A program made the position numbers and the translations under genes. From assembly GCA_003021905.1 (NCBI GenBank), contig PXPI01000012.1:1-62735 (forward strand): 62,735 bases of DNA, read 5' to 3'. Within the stretch, counting starts at the first letter, position 1. Each line of letters opens with the position of its first letter. The notes beneath the pieces were generated by a model. That model made no database searches, was not told the origin of the DNA, and worked only from the letters and a program-made list of their open reading frames with translations. Shown here piece by piece: positions 8,477 through 17,906 of the stretch. Origin of the DNA: Cyanobacteria bacterium SW_9_44_58 (lineage in GTDB: Bacteria > Cyanobacteriota > Cyanobacteriia > Cyanobacteriales > Rubidibacteraceae).

Positions 8477-8904
8477 AATGGCTACTCCATCTTCTAACAG
8501 TTTTTAATTGGTTCATGTTTCCCAAAACCGGGTTGGGGGTTAAGAACGTTATTTTATCCTTAATTGCCCGAGCAAGCAATCAAACTTTATTTTTAATTAA
8601 TAAATGCCAATTGGCCCGTTTGATTTTTGCATGACAAATTTTCTTTTTGCTGACAACAGATTGCAGAGATTATGCCAGTATTTCTTAGACAAAAACGCAT
8701 CAATTATTTTCGTTCCCATTCACTTGTTTGATAATGCTTCATGCTTTACGAATCGAAGGATTGATTGATGCCAAGGATAACTCCTCCTCTCAACTTTCTT
8801 CCATCTATTTAGCCTAGCATTTTGTGTTCTAGTTAACTATCGTCTGTTATAGGCTTTTAATGGTTGTTAACATTTCTTGTTAATATTGAAACAAATGAAG
8901 TTAA
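8477..8904. promoter_or_regulatory. hpf/lrtA leader and divergent lipB promoter region
   Basis: 428 bases, AT-rich, between divergent hpf and lipB. No ORF is supported. In Synechococcus lrtA the long untranslated leader controls mRNA stability in light and dark; by analogy the hpf leader probably occupies part of this stretch. I do not see a recognisable riboswitch or terminator. Confidence 0.4.
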
Positions 8905-9567
8905 TTGCCCTTGCCATTGAAACGACCTTGTTGTTTAAAAAATCAAGGACAAGTTCCCTATGACATTGCTTGGGAACAACAGCGATCGCTGATTGCCGAA
9001 CGCATTAATCATCCGGAACGGGATGATGTTTTGATCCTCCTAGAACATCCCCCCGTTTATACCCTCGGCACCGGTTCTAATGACAAGTACCTCAAATTTG
9101 ACCCAACTAATCCCAAAATTCCGCTGTATCGCACAGAACGAGGCGGAGAAGTTACCTATCATTGTCCCGGTCAACTTGTGGGATATCCCATTTTGAACTT
9201 GCGCTATCACCAATGCGATTTGCATTGGTATTTACGACAACTGGAAGCCGTACTGATTCGCACCTTAGAAGACTATGGATTGGCGGCAGTGCGAGAAAAA
9301 GGGTTAACGGGAGTCTGGGTAGAAGGTGTGAAAGTAGGCGCGATCGGAATTAAGGCCAAACGTTGGATTACCATGCACGGTTTTGCTTTAAATGTCTGTC
9401 CCGATTTATCCGGATTTTCGCAAATTGTCCCTTGCGGGATCAGCGATCGCGCTGTGGGGAGTCTGCAACAATTTTGTCCTGACATTACCCTTTCCCAAGT
9501 ACGCCAAACCCTGATTTATCATTTTGCAGAGGTATTCTCGGTAGCCCTCTACCAGGAAATCAACTAG
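8905..9567 (+). CDS. lipB: octanoyl-ACP:protein octanoyltransferase
   Basis: Transfers octanoate from ACP to lipoyl domains of 2-oxoacid dehydrogenases and GcvH. 220 residues. The family motifs are [19 protein letters not shown], the catalytic Lys region [16 protein letters not shown] and the catalytic Cys in [14 protein letters not shown]. The frame is closed by TAA at 8902-8904, so translation must start at a TTG (8905, 8911 or 8917); no ATG exists before the conserved [15 protein letters not shown], which is unusual and leaves the exact start uncertain. Its 3' end overlaps the convergent coiled-coil gene by 8 bases. Confidence 0.93.
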   Translation: MPLPLKRPCCLKNQGQVPYDIAWEQQRSLIAERINHPERDDVLILLEHPPVYTLGTGSNDKYLKFDPTNPKIPLYRTERGGEVTYHCPGQLVGYPILNLRYHQCDLHWYLRQLEAVLIRTLEDYGLAAVREKGLTGVWVEGVKVGAIGIKAKRWITMHGFALNVCPDLSGFSQIVPCGISDRAVGSLQQFCPDITLSQVRQTLIYHFAEVFSVALYQEIN

Positions 9568-10198
9568 CCTTGCGTTTCGGTTTTTGTTTTTTCTGAGAGG
9601 ATTGTTGTTGCTGTTGCTCAGATGAATTTAAGGAGGATTGTCCATTGCGAGTTACCTGAAGCATTTGTGTCAAACGTTGTTCTAAGTTCATCAGCACCGA
9701 AGCGGCATAATCATCAGCATCCTTGCGCAACTGTTCACATTCGGCATTGGTCTGTTGACGCAGCTTTTCAATTTCCTCCAGGGTTTGTTGATGAAGTTGC
9801 TCACATTCTTGCTGGGTTTGGGCATGAATTTCAGAAGCCTCTTGGCGAGCTTGTTGAACAATCCGAGTTTGGTCTTTAATTTCTGTTGCTTCTTGTTGGG
9901 CTTGTTGCAAAAGATGATCGCGCTCGCTATAAGCTTGTTGGAGGATACTTTCTTTTTCCTGCAAAATATAATGAGCTTGTTCAAACGCTGCGTCCAAATT
10001 ATTCCAAAGCTGATCCATTTGATGGAAAAATTGCTTCTCGTTGACAAACTTATAGGGGGTCAAGGGAAGATTATGGCTATTTTCCATAAATTCTTCCAGT
10101 TTTCCTAGTTTGTCTTGGATGAGGAGTTTTTCCGATGAAGGTTGTTGGTCGTCTGGTTGGTTAGGTTCGGATTCGCTGTAGGAGTTTGTGCGTAACAT
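9560..10198 (-). CDS. DivIVA-like coiled-coil protein
   Basis: 212 residues. Residues about 30-70 ([39 protein letters not shown]) precede a long Gln/Glu-rich coiled coil (about 80-170) with heptads such as [19 protein letters not shown], then [19 protein letters not shown] and a basic Ser/Gln/Lys tail. This resembles a cyanobacterial protein related to DivIVA/ATP-synthase b-like coiled coils, usually found beside coaD. Its function is not established here. The start lies inside coaD, giving a 94-base overlap in another frame; the next ATG (10087) would remove conserved-looking residues. Confidence 0.8.
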   Translation of the reverse strand: MLRTNSYSESEPNQPDDQQPSSEKLLIQDKLGKLEEFMENSHNLPLTPYKFVNEKQFFHQMDQLWNNLDAAFEQAHYILQEKESILQQAYSERDHLLQQAQQEATEIKDQTRIVQQARQEASEIHAQTQQECEQLHQQTLEEIEKLRQQTNAECEQLRKDADDYAASVLMNLEQRLTQMLQVTRNGQSSLNSSEQQQQQSSQKKQKPKRKAS

Positions 10199-10659
10199 TG
10201 ATAAATATCTATAGCAACAGTTTTCGGAATTAAATGTTCAACAGAGCCGCCAAAGCGAGCAATTTCTTTGACCACGCTGCTGCTTAAAAAACTATACTCA
10301 TTGGAAGTCGCCAAAAAGACAGTTTCCATTCCTTGGCAGAGGGTTTGATTAGTGTGTGCCATTTGCAATTCTTTTTCAAAATCAGACAACACCCGCAACC
10401 CTCGCAAAAGAACTTTAGCGTTGCGTTTTTTGGCATATTCTACCGCTAATCCGGCAAACTGATCTACTTCCACACCAGACAGATGCTGAGTGCAGTCTTG
10501 AATTTGTCGAATACGCTGTTGCACTGGAAACAGCGGCTCTTTGTTCGGATTCAACAAAACCGCTACAATAACATGATCAAACAGCTGTGTTCCTCGCTCA
10601 ATAATATCAAGATGCCCAAAGGTAATGGGGTCGAAACTGCCAGGATAAATCGCAATCAC
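10105..10659 (-). CDS. coaD: phosphopantetheine adenylyltransferase
   Basis: Makes dephospho-CoA from 4'-phosphopantetheine and ATP, the penultimate CoA step. 184 residues. [19 protein letters not shown] carries the (T/H)xGH nucleotidyl-transfer signature; [18 protein letters not shown] and [15 protein letters not shown] complete the fold. The usual length is about 160, and the extra Asn/Thr/Ser-rich tail (from about residue 157) is encoded where the downstream coiled-coil gene begins, so the tail sequence is constrained by two frames. The overlap suggests translational coupling. Confidence 0.96.
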   Translation of the reverse strand: MIAIYPGSFDPITFGHLDIIERGTQLFDHVIVAVLLNPNKEPLFPVQQRIRQIQDCTQHLSGVEVDQFAGLAVEYAKKRNAKVLLRGLRVLSDFEKELQMAHTNQTLCQGMETVFLATSNEYSFLSSSVVKEIARFGGSVEHLIPKTVAIDIYQCYAQTPTANPNLTNQTTNNLHRKNSSSKTN

Positions 10660-10908
10660 CAGTCTAACTAACTTTGCAAATTAATGGTCTTACAGTGAGG
10701 ATTATAGTCTTAGCGGGGGATTGATACCAACGATTTTTTCTTTAATTTCTCTAGATTTTTGGATCCAGAAAATCGAGTTCTTTAAATTATTGTCCCGTTT
10801 TTTGATAAAATAGCTATGCAACTGAGGTGAAACTGCCTCATCTTGAGAAAAATGCCAATCGCGTTAAAGTAGCTAAGTAGAAGAAGTAAAGATAGGAATT
10901 ATAGAACA

Positions 10909-12192
10909 GTGACGCAAACGAATTTAGATTTTCTCGCAAAAACCGACCCGACTGTTTCGGGCATGATTCAGAAAGAACTGCAGCGACAACGAGAACACCT
11001 AGAACTCATTGCCAGTGAAAACTTCACGTCTCCGGCAGTGATGGCGACTCAAGGCTCGGTTCTCACCAATAAATATGCCGAAGGACTTCCCGGGAAACGT
11101 TATTATGGCGGTTGCGAGTTCATTGACCAAGTAGAAGATTTAGCCATTGCTCGCGCCAAGGAACTGTTTGGCACCGCCAGTGCGAATGTTCAACCCCATT
11201 CCGGGGCACAAGCCAATTTTGCCGTTTTCCTCACTCTCCTCAATCCCGGCGATAAAATTATGGGCATGGACTTATCCCATGGGGGGCACTTGACTCATGG
11301 CTCGCCAGTAAATGTGTCAGGGAAATGGTTTGAAGTGACCCATTATGGCGTTAATCAAGAAACGGAACAACTTGATTACGACCAAATTCTCGAAGTCGCT
11401 CGCAAAAAACGTCCAAAATTAATCATCTGTGGCTACTCTGCTTACCCGCAGCTTATTAATTTTGAAAAATTCCGCGCTATCGCAGATGAAGTAGGAGCCT
11501 ATCTGTTAGCCGATATTGCCCATATTGCCGGGTTAGTCGCCAGCGGTCATCATCCTAACCCGGTCCCTCACTGCGATGTGGTCACAACAACGACACACAA
11601 AACTTTGCGTGGCCCTCGGGGAGGCTTAATTCTGACTCGCGATCCGGAATTGGGCAAGAAATTTAACAAAGCAGTCTTCCCCGGAACCCAAGGAGGGCCT
11701 TTAGAACATGTCATTGCCGGGAAAGCCGTCGCATTTGGCGAAGCCCTGACCCCGGAATTTAAGTCCTATTCAGGGCAAGTGATTGCCAATGCCCAAGCCA
11801 TGGCCAAGCAATTGCAAAACCGCGGCTTCAAAGTGGTCTCCGGCGGCACGGAAAACCATCTGCTGTTGTTGGATCTACGTTCGGTTAATCTCACTGGTAA
11901 ACAAGCGGATCAATTGGTGAGCGATGTGAATATTACGGCCAATAAAAATACCGTTCCCTTTGATCCCGAATCGCCCTTTGTCACCAGCGGCTTACGGTTA
12001 GGATCCCCTGCAATGACTACCCGCGGGTTAGGAACCGAAGAATTTACCGAAATTGCCGATATTATCGCGGATCGCTTACAGAATCCCGAGGATGAACAGA
12101 TTAAACAAAACTGTGCCCAACGAGTGGCAACGCTGTGTAAGCAGTTTCCTCTCTATCCCCACTTGAACATTCCGGTTCCGGCAATGGTTTAA
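10909..12192 (+). CDS. glyA: serine hydroxymethyltransferase
   Basis: PLP enzyme that interconverts serine and glycine with tetrahydrofolate. 427 residues, full length. The PLP lysine lies in [16 protein letters not shown]; other family blocks are [32 protein letters not shown] and [11 protein letters not shown]. Translation starts at GTG 10909. The 249-base leader contains a small hairpin TGAGG/CCTCA (10823-10827 with 10836-10840) downstream of an AT-rich GATAAAAT that could be a -10 box. I see no glycine riboswitch. Confidence 0.97.
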   Translation: MTQTNLDFLAKTDPTVSGMIQKELQRQREHLELIASENFTSPAVMATQGSVLTNKYAEGLPGKRYYGGCEFIDQVEDLAIARAKELFGTASANVQPHSGAQANFAVFLTLLNPGDKIMGMDLSHGGHLTHGSPVNVSGKWFEVTHYGVNQETEQLDYDQILEVARKKRPKLIICGYSAYPQLINFEKFRAIADEVGAYLLADIAHIAGLVASGHHPNPVPHCDVVTTTTHKTLRGPRGGLILTRDPELGKKFNKAVFPGTQGGPLEHVIAGKAVAFGEALTPEFKSYSGQVIANAQAMAKQLQNRGFKVVSGGTENHLLLLDLRSVNLTGKQADQLVSDVNITANKNTVPFDPESPFVTSGLRLGSPAMTTRGLGTEEFTEIADIIADRLQNPEDEQIKQNCAQRVATLCKQFPLYPHLNIPVPAMV

Positions 12193-12266
12193 AATCTGAC
12201 TTGTTTCCCATCCCTCAGCAGTGTCATTATCATGATAGATATATTTATGGTTCGTGAAGAAAAGCA

Positions 12267-13325
12267 ATGCCTGCTGAGTGGTACTACGTTATTTCTTTTG
12301 TTTTGGGAACAAGTTTTACAATTTCATTTACCCCGCTGGTTAAAAAAATTGGCCTGGCAACGGGACAGGTAGATCAACCTGATTATCGGAAAATTCATCA
12401 AACCCCGATTGTGCGCATTGGGGGAGTTGCTATTTTTCTCGCAACCGGGTTAACCCTGGTTGCCCTTTACTTTATGGAAGGGTTTTATTTTTTAAATGAT
12501 CAACAAACAGAAGCAATTCTCAGCGTCACCCTAGGTGGGGGCGTTTTTTTTGTTATGGGATTTGCCGATGATCTTTGGGATTTGTCTCCTTTATGGCGGT
12601 TAGGGCTGCAGTTCCTAGTAACCCTCGGATTATGGCGGCAAGGATTGCAAATTGATTTAGAATTTCTGCCTTGGGAAAATTTTCTGCTGAGGGAGGGGTT
12701 AAGTGTTGCCATTACGTTTCTATGGTTGGCTGGAGTTGCCAATGCGATCAATTGGATTGATGGGATGGATGGTTTAGCCAGCGGCGTGACTGGTATTATT
12801 GCCCTGGGGATTTTATTTGTCACCTTAGAAAATGGCAATTACGGGATCGCGTTGCTTATGGCAACGGTGGCTGGAAGCGCGATCGCGTTTCTCTGGTACA
12901 ATTTCGACCCGGCAACGGTGTTCATGGGAGATGGCGGATCTTATTTTCTGGGATTTATGCTCGCTGCTTGCAGTTTAGTAGGAATTGCCAATGAACCGGC
13001 CTTAGGAAACAAAATTGCCCCGTTTTTTCTATTAGGGGTTCCCATTGGTGATATGCTGATCGTGATTAATACTCGCTTGCGTCAAGGGAAATCTCCTTTT
13101 ACCGCCGATAAAGTCCATATTCACCATCGGATTTTGGCAAAAGGGGCGTCCCCAACCATGACGGCTTTATTTCTTTATGCTTTAACCCTGTGGATGGGAA
13201 CCCTTGCTTTGGTATGCTGCAACTTGGAAAAACCCTGGATTTACTTTGTTCCAGCGACAATTTTGCTGCTAGTAATGACGCGGCAACTGCAACGAAACCG
13301 TAAGGTGGAAGAAAAAGAGCTATGA
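12267..13325 (+). CDS. MraY/WecA-family polyprenyl-phosphate sugar-1-phosphate transferase
   Basis: 352 residues with about ten membrane segments. It should move a sugar-1-phosphate (probably GlcNAc-1-P) from UDP-sugar to undecaprenyl phosphate, starting a cell-surface glycan. Catalytic motifs: the Asp pair in FADDLWDL (about 101-102), NAINWIDGMDG (about 159-169), MGDGGS (about 220-225) and HIHHR (about 284-288). The HIHHR and NxxNxxDGMDG pattern points to the WecA/TagO branch rather than MraY. It overlaps cinA by 4 bases (ATGA), so the two are translationally coupled despite unrelated functions. Confidence 0.9.
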   Translation: MPAEWYYVISFVLGTSFTISFTPLVKKIGLATGQVDQPDYRKIHQTPIVRIGGVAIFLATGLTLVALYFMEGFYFLNDQQTEAILSVTLGGGVFFVMGFADDLWDLSPLWRLGLQFLVTLGLWRQGLQIDLEFLPWENFLLREGLSVAITFLWLAGVANAINWIDGMDGLASGVTGIIALGILFVTLENGNYGIALLMATVAGSAIAFLWYNFDPATVFMGDGGSYFLGFMLAACSLVGIANEPALGNKIAPFFLLGVPIGDMLIVINTRLRQGKSPFTADKVHIHHRILAKGASPTMTALFLYALTLWMGTLALVCCNLEKPWIYFVPATILLLVMTRQLQRNRKVEEKEL

Positions 13326-14584
13326 GCGCGGAAGTAATTTGTGTGGGAACGGAGCTGCTGTTAGGGGATATTCTGAACCGCAATACGCAGTTTTTGGGCC
13401 GAGAACTGGCTAATTTAGGAATTCCCCATTATTTCCAAACGGTGGTGGGAGACAATCCGGATCGCATTAAACAGGTATTGGCAATTGCCAGCGATCGCGC
13501 CCAGATTCTTATTGTTACCGGTGGTTTGGGACCTACTCCCGATGATATCACCACCGAAACCATTGCCAGTTTTTTTGAGACGCCCCTGGAGGAACGCCCG
13601 GAATTAATTGCCGATATCGAAGCCAAATTTGCCCAACGGGGAAAAAAAATGTCTCCAAGCAACCGCAAACAAGCTTTGATGCCAGTGGGAGCGCAAATCC
13701 TCCATAATCCCATGGGCAGTGCCTCTGGGATGATTTGGCAACCCCGGCCCAATTTAACGATTATGACATTTCCTGGGGTGCCCGCAGAAATGGAACGGAT
13801 GTGGACGGAAACGGCAGTGCCATTTTTGCAACAGCAAGGCTGGGGAGATAATGTCATTCTCAGTCGCACGTTACGGTTTTGGGGCATTGGGGAATCCAAT
13901 TTGGCCGAAAAAGTCAGCAGCTATTTAGACTTGTCCAATCCCACCGTTGCCCCCTATGCCTCAAAAGGGGAAGTCCGGCTGCGCATTTCAGCACGGGCCC
14001 AAACGCAACAAGAGGCGCAGGCCCTTATTAACCCCATTGAAAAACAAATTCAAGAAATTGCCGGTTTCGACTATTTCGGTGCTGATGAGGATTCCTTAGC
14101 CAGTGTCACCGGAAACTTACTCTTAGAAGCGAAACAAACTGTGGCTGTGGCCGAATCTTGTACCGGCGGCGGTTTGGGGGCGATGCTCACTTCTGTCTCT
14201 GGCAGTTCCGGCTATTTCCTGGGGGGGATTGTGGCTTATGACAACGAACTTAAACAGCAATTATTGGGGGTTAAAGCCGAATCCTTAAATCAAGAAGGGG
14301 CAGTGAGCGGCACAGTGGCGCAACAAATGGCATTAGGCGTAAAAAAACAATTTCAAAGCGATTGGGGGTTAAGTATTACTGGCATTGCTGGCCCCAGCGG
14401 CGGCACAGCCGAAAAACCGGTGGGATTGGTTTATTTGGGAATTGCCACCCGGGATCATCAAACCTATCAGGTAGAATTACGGCTAGGAGAACAACGCCTG
14501 CGAGATACCATTCGTCATATTAGTGCTTGTCATGCACTGGATCAGTTACGACGAAACTTGTTGTCAGCAAATGTCTCTGGATAA
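13322..14584 (+). CDS. cinA: CinA, competence/damage-inducible protein family
   Basis: 420 residues with the two-domain layout. The N-terminal MoaB/MogA-like domain has EVICVGTELLLGDILNRN and VTGGLGPTPDD (an ADP-ribose pyrophosphatase in characterised members). The C-terminal domain has VAVAESCTGGGLGAMLTSV and SITGIAGPSGGTAEKPVG, the nicotinamide-nucleotide amidohydrolase (PncC) part with its Ser/Lys active site. Together they salvage or clear NAD-related metabolites. It is coupled to the WecA-type gene upstream and its stop region holds the ribosome binding site of the next small gene. Confidence 0.95.
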   Translation: MSAEVICVGTELLLGDILNRNTQFLGRELANLGIPHYFQTVVGDNPDRIKQVLAIASDRAQILIVTGGLGPTPDDITTETIASFFETPLEERPELIADIEAKFAQRGKKMSPSNRKQALMPVGAQILHNPMGSASGMIWQPRPNLTIMTFPGVPAEMERMWTETAVPFLQQQGWGDNVILSRTLRFWGIGESNLAEKVSSYLDLSNPTVAPYASKGEVRLRISARAQTQQEAQALINPIEKQIQEIAGFDYFGADEDSLASVTGNLLLEAKQTVAVAESCTGGGLGAMLTSVSGSSGYFLGGIVAYDNELKQQLLGVKAESLNQEGAVSGTVAQQMALGVKKQFQSDWGLSITGIAGPSGGTAEKPVGLVYLGIATRDHQTYQVELRLGEQRLRDTIRHISACHALDQLRRNLLSANVSG

Positions 14585-14586
14585 GG

Positions 14587-14856
14587 ATGATGGAAGCCTT
14601 TAACCCTGTTCCGCCACAATGGACGCATGATGCAATTCACTCCCTTGATTTTTGTTGTCCCCGTTGTGGGAATGAAGCCGCAAAAGCGCAGCGGGTGTGG
14701 ATTAATCGCCGTGCCCCAGTAATTGGGGATAATTACGAACGGAAATGGCAAGAATTTTATCAGTGTGACTGTGGCGAAGTTTGGTGGGCTTGGAGCAATG
14801 ATCGTCCTCCTTCAGAATTGGCGCAGCGGGAAAATCCGCCGGAAAGCGGCCGTTAA
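14587..14856 (+). CDS. small zinc-ribbon protein, function unknown
   Basis: 89 residues starting at the tandem ATGATG after AAGGA, 2 bases past the cinA stop. Two cysteine pairs, CCPRCGNEAA and CDCGEVWWAW, form a likely zinc ribbon. The Trp-rich segment GEVWWAWSN and the basic RVWINRRAPV suggest a nucleic-acid or protein-binding role, but that is inference only. I recognise it as a conserved cyanobacterial-type small gene without an assigned function. It is probably in the cinA transcript. Confidence 0.75.
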   Translation: MMEAFNPVPPQWTHDAIHSLDFCCPRCGNEAAKAQRVWINRRAPVIGDNYERKWQEFYQCDCGEVWWAWSNDRPPSELAQRENPPESGR

Positions 14857-14926
14857 TCCCAGGGGAGATGACAAGATAAGTTATTAATGGTTTATTGTAG
14901 ATTTTAATCATGACAAGGAGTCGGTT

Positions 14927-16273
14927 ATGAGTTACGATTACGATTTATTTGTTATTGGCGGCGGTTCCGGGGGAATTGCTGCTGCCCGACGAGCGACAGA
15001 ATATGGAGCAAAAGTGGGGTTAGCTGAATTTGATCGCTTAGGGGGCACTTGTGTCAATCGCGGCTGTATCCCGAAAAAGTTGATGGTGTATGCCTCTCAT
15101 TTTTCCCATTGGTTGGAAGATGCCCCCGATTATGGCTGGTCGGTGGGGGATACCTCCTTTGACTGGCAAAAACTCACCAAAGCGGTAAATGGGGAAGTGG
15201 ATCGCCTCAACGGGGTATATCAACGGATGCTGGATAAAGCTAATGTTAGCCTTTATGAGGGCTATGCCCAATTTGTAGATACCCATACCCTAGACATTGA
15301 TGGGGAAAAGATTACTGCCGATAAAATTTTAATTGCAGTGGGAGGCATCCCGGAAAAAGCCAATATTCCCGGTATTGAACACGCGATCGTCTCCGATGAT
15401 ATGTTTACGCTGCCCACTCAGCCAAAACGGTTTGTTGTTCTCGGGGGCGGTTATATCGGTGTGGAGTTTGCTTGCATTCTCAATGCCTTAGGCTCACAAG
15501 TCACGCAAATTATTCGTCGTCCCTATATTTTACGCGGATTCGATCACGATATTCGGGAACATTTGCAAGGCACCTTGACTGACCAAGGGCTGCAGGTGTT
15601 GGATGAAACCGAAATTGCTTCCATTGAGAAAACCCAAGACGGGCTGAAATTAGCGACGAAAGGGAATCACGAAGAAACCATTACCGCTGATACGGTTTTA
15701 GCGGCCACGGGGCGCATTCCTCGCTTGGAAAAATTGGGGTTGGATAAAGCCGGTGTGGAAGTGAAAAACGGCGCGATCGCGGTAAATGATTATAGTTGTA
15801 CCACAGTTCCCAATATCTTTGCGGTAGGAGACTGCACCGATCGCATTAATCTGACCCCAGTTGCGATTCAAGAAGGACGAGCTGTTGCCGATACCGAGTT
15901 TGGCGACAAAAATCGGATCATGAGTCATGAAAATGTTCCTGCAGCCGTTTTTACCAGTCCAGAAGCGGCAACTGTGGGCTTTAGCGAAGCCGAAGCTCGG
16001 AAACAGTACGGCGAAGATGCCATTAAAATTTATCGGGCGCGGTTTGGTTCCACTTACTTTAGCTTAACCCAACGCAAAGAAAAGGTAATGTTGAAATTAG
16101 TGGTGGATCAAAACAGCGATCGCGTGTTAGGGGCACACATGGTTGGAGAAGCGGCAGGGGAAATTATGCAAGGCTTAGCGATTCCTATCAAAATGGGGGC
16201 AACGAAAGCAGACTTTGATGCCACGGTTGCCATTCACCCCTCGGTGGCAGAAGAGTTTGTCACTATGCGTTAA
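14927..16273 (+). CDS. gor: glutathione-disulfide reductase
   Basis: NADPH-dependent flavoenzyme that reduces GSSG. 448 residues. The FAD-binding GGGSGGIAAARRA is at the N-terminus; the redox disulfide lies in GGTCVNRGCIPKKLM; the NAD(P) fold has VVLGGGYIGVEFA; the C-terminal interface has KADFDATVAIHPSVAEEF, whose His is the active-site base. IRRPYILRGFDHD after the second Rossmann glycines is a GR-type NADPH segment. A strong GGAG precedes the ATG. Dihydrolipoamide or trypanothione reductase are less likely because of the CVNRGC redox motif. Confidence 0.95.
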   Translation: MSYDYDLFVIGGGSGGIAAARRATEYGAKVGLAEFDRLGGTCVNRGCIPKKLMVYASHFSHWLEDAPDYGWSVGDTSFDWQKLTKAVNGEVDRLNGVYQRMLDKANVSLYEGYAQFVDTHTLDIDGEKITADKILIAVGGIPEKANIPGIEHAIVSDDMFTLPTQPKRFVVLGGGYIGVEFACILNALGSQVTQIIRRPYILRGFDHDIREHLQGTLTDQGLQVLDETEIASIEKTQDGLKLATKGNHEETITADTVLAATGRIPRLEKLGLDKAGVEVKNGAIAVNDYSCTTVPNIFAVGDCTDRINLTPVAIQEGRAVADTEFGDKNRIMSHENVPAAVFTSPEAATVGFSEAEARKQYGEDAIKIYRARFGSTYFSLTQRKEKVMLKLVVDQNSDRVLGAHMVGEAAGEIMQGLAIPIKMGATKADFDATVAIHPSVAEEFVTMR

Positions 16274-16426
16274 GGCAGTGTTTGTCGGTGGTCGGGAAAA
16301 GTTGCAGATGAGGCTTTTTTCAACAGGAGATGTCTGTAACAATTATTATCAATTCATCACCGAACGTTTGTTAAGTTTTTTTAAGGCAACCTACAAGCTA
16401 AAAAATCACGGTTAATCACGCAATTA

Positions 16427-17182
16427 ATGGCTAGTGTTTCCATTATTATTCCCACCTTCAATGAGGCGCGTTACCTAAAACCAACGTTGCGTTATCTGAG
16501 GAATTTATCCCCAGCAGCAAAAGAAATGATTATTGTTGATGGCAATAGTCAAGACGCAACGCTTTCCGTAGCGCAGAATACGGCTTCGGAATTTGCTGAA
16601 CCGTCTATTTTAAAGTGTTCCAGTACCGCTGCTAACCGCGCCCATCAAATGAATGAAGGGGAAAAACTTGCCACCGGCGATTATTTATGTTTCCTCCATG
16701 GTGACACTTATGTTCCCCATGATCTAGTTGCCATCATTGGCAAAACCCTTTTTGATCCCACAATTGCTTGTGGCGGCTTAATTTCGATTATGAGTGGGGA
16801 ATCGTGCACCCGTTGGGGCATTTCCTTACATAATTTCTTGAAAACCTACTATGCCCCATTACTCTTTCATCCTTTCCTATTTTTTCGTAAGGGATTACGA
16901 CTCTTATTTGGCGATCAAGTTATGTTTTGTCGCCGCCAAGATTTTCTAGATTGCGGCGGCTTTGATGCCACACTGCCCATTATGGAAGAAGCGGATTTAT
17001 GTCTCCGTTTGTGCCGCTATGGTCGCATCAAACAAGTCAATCGCATTGTCCAATCTTCTGATCGCAGAGTCGCTAAATGGGGCGTATGGAAAGCAAATTT
17101 AATCTATTTAATAATTGGTTGTTTGTGGGGAATTGGCATATCGGCAACCTGGTTAAAACAGTTTTATGAAGAAATCCGTTAA
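16427..17182 (+). CDS. family 2 glycosyltransferase, TIGR04283-like (arsenosugar-type)
   Basis: 251 residues. The GT-A fold starts SIIIPTFNEARYLKPTL; VDGNSQDAT and FLHGDTYVP supply the DxD-like metal site, and GGFDATLPIMEEADL fits the acceptor side. The mid-protein run GDQVMFCRRQDFLDCGG is typical of the TIGR04283 group, which curated annotation links to arsenosugar biosynthesis. A hydrophobic C-terminal segment (LIYLIIGCLWGIGISATW) may anchor it to the membrane. The neighbours, DUF547 and rhodanese genes, recur with this family in cyanobacteria as far as I recall. The radical SAM and methyltransferase partners are not in the window. Confidence 0.8.
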   Translation: MASVSIIIPTFNEARYLKPTLRYLRNLSPAAKEMIIVDGNSQDATLSVAQNTASEFAEPSILKCSSTAANRAHQMNEGEKLATGDYLCFLHGDTYVPHDLVAIIGKTLFDPTIACGGLISIMSGESCTRWGISLHNFLKTYYAPLLFHPFLFFRKGLRLLFGDQVMFCRRQDFLDCGGFDATLPIMEEADLCLRLCRYGRIKQVNRIVQSSDRRVAKWGVWKANLIYLIIGCLWGIGISATWLKQFYEEIR

Positions 17183-17213
17183 AAAAATCGTACCAACCGA
17201 TATAAGCCAGTCT

Positions 17214-17900
17214 TTATTGTTCATTCAAATGCCAATCATAGGCAAGATATTCCAAAAATACTGATTCTTTTATCGTCATCGATAAATACTGATTAATATA
17301 AGCAGGAATTGAGGAAGCAACATTGAGAAAATCTTTTTCGTACCACTTAAAAATCTTGCTGCACTGAAGTAAGTTAGAGTCAGGATAATATCTTACTTTG
17401 TCTGAGTTATTAATAAAACGAGCAGCATCAGCATTTAATTGTTGATTAATCCAACTCGGTTGATAAGCTTCATTCCGTAGAAGGGGACATCCCTTAGCCG
17501 CGCAAACTAAAGCAAAATGAATCCGAGGTTCTTGCCATTGTTTACGAAGCAGTTGATGTTCAATATCATTAAGACTTACCCAGTTATTATTAATTTGATA
17601 AATCGGTCGTGAAAAAAATCGTAAAAATGAAAGCCAATTGGAAATACAAAAAAAAGTCGGAAGAATCGAATCAATGGGATATTGCTTTAAAATTTGTGCA
17701 ATAACAAGGGCATTATAAAGATTAATCAGTAACGTTAGCATTTCTTGGCTTGTCAGTTGTTGCAGCTGAATATTAGAAATCGAATTTAACCATTGATTAA
17801 GCGCTTTTTCTCCTTCTCCTTGCCAACATTGATAGTTAACTTGTCCATAGCAATTCACATATTGTTTTAATAGCTTATCCCAAACTGAATAATCAACCAT
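17214..17900 (-). CDS. DUF547 domain protein
   Basis: 228 residues, largely the DUF547 domain: LINLYNALVIAQIL, HFALVCAAKGCPLLRNEAY and LLQCSKIFKWYEKDF. The conserved Cys-rich CAAKGCP block suggests a cysteine-dependent role, but no enzymatic activity is established for this family that I can state. No signal peptide is seen, unlike many exported DUF547 proteins. Its ATG lies only 6 bases from the ATG of the divergent rhodanese gene, so there is almost no room for separate promoters. Confidence 0.85.
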   Translation of the reverse strand: MVDYSVWDKLLKQYVNCYGQVNYQCWQGEGEKALNQWLNSISNIQLQQLTSQEMLTLLINLYNALVIAQILKQYPIDSILPTFFCISNWLSFLRFFSRPIYQINNNWVSLNDIEHQLLRKQWQEPRIHFALVCAAKGCPLLRNEAYQPSWINQQLNADAARFINNSDKVRYYPDSNLLQCSKIFKWYEKDFLNVASSIPAYINQYLSMTIKESVFLEYLAYDWHLNEQ

Positions 17901-17906
17901 CCCATT

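Noticed and set aside
10660-10908. Glycine riboswitch in the glyA leader
   Set aside because: Only a 5-bp hairpin is visible; none of the conserved glycine aptamer cores is present.
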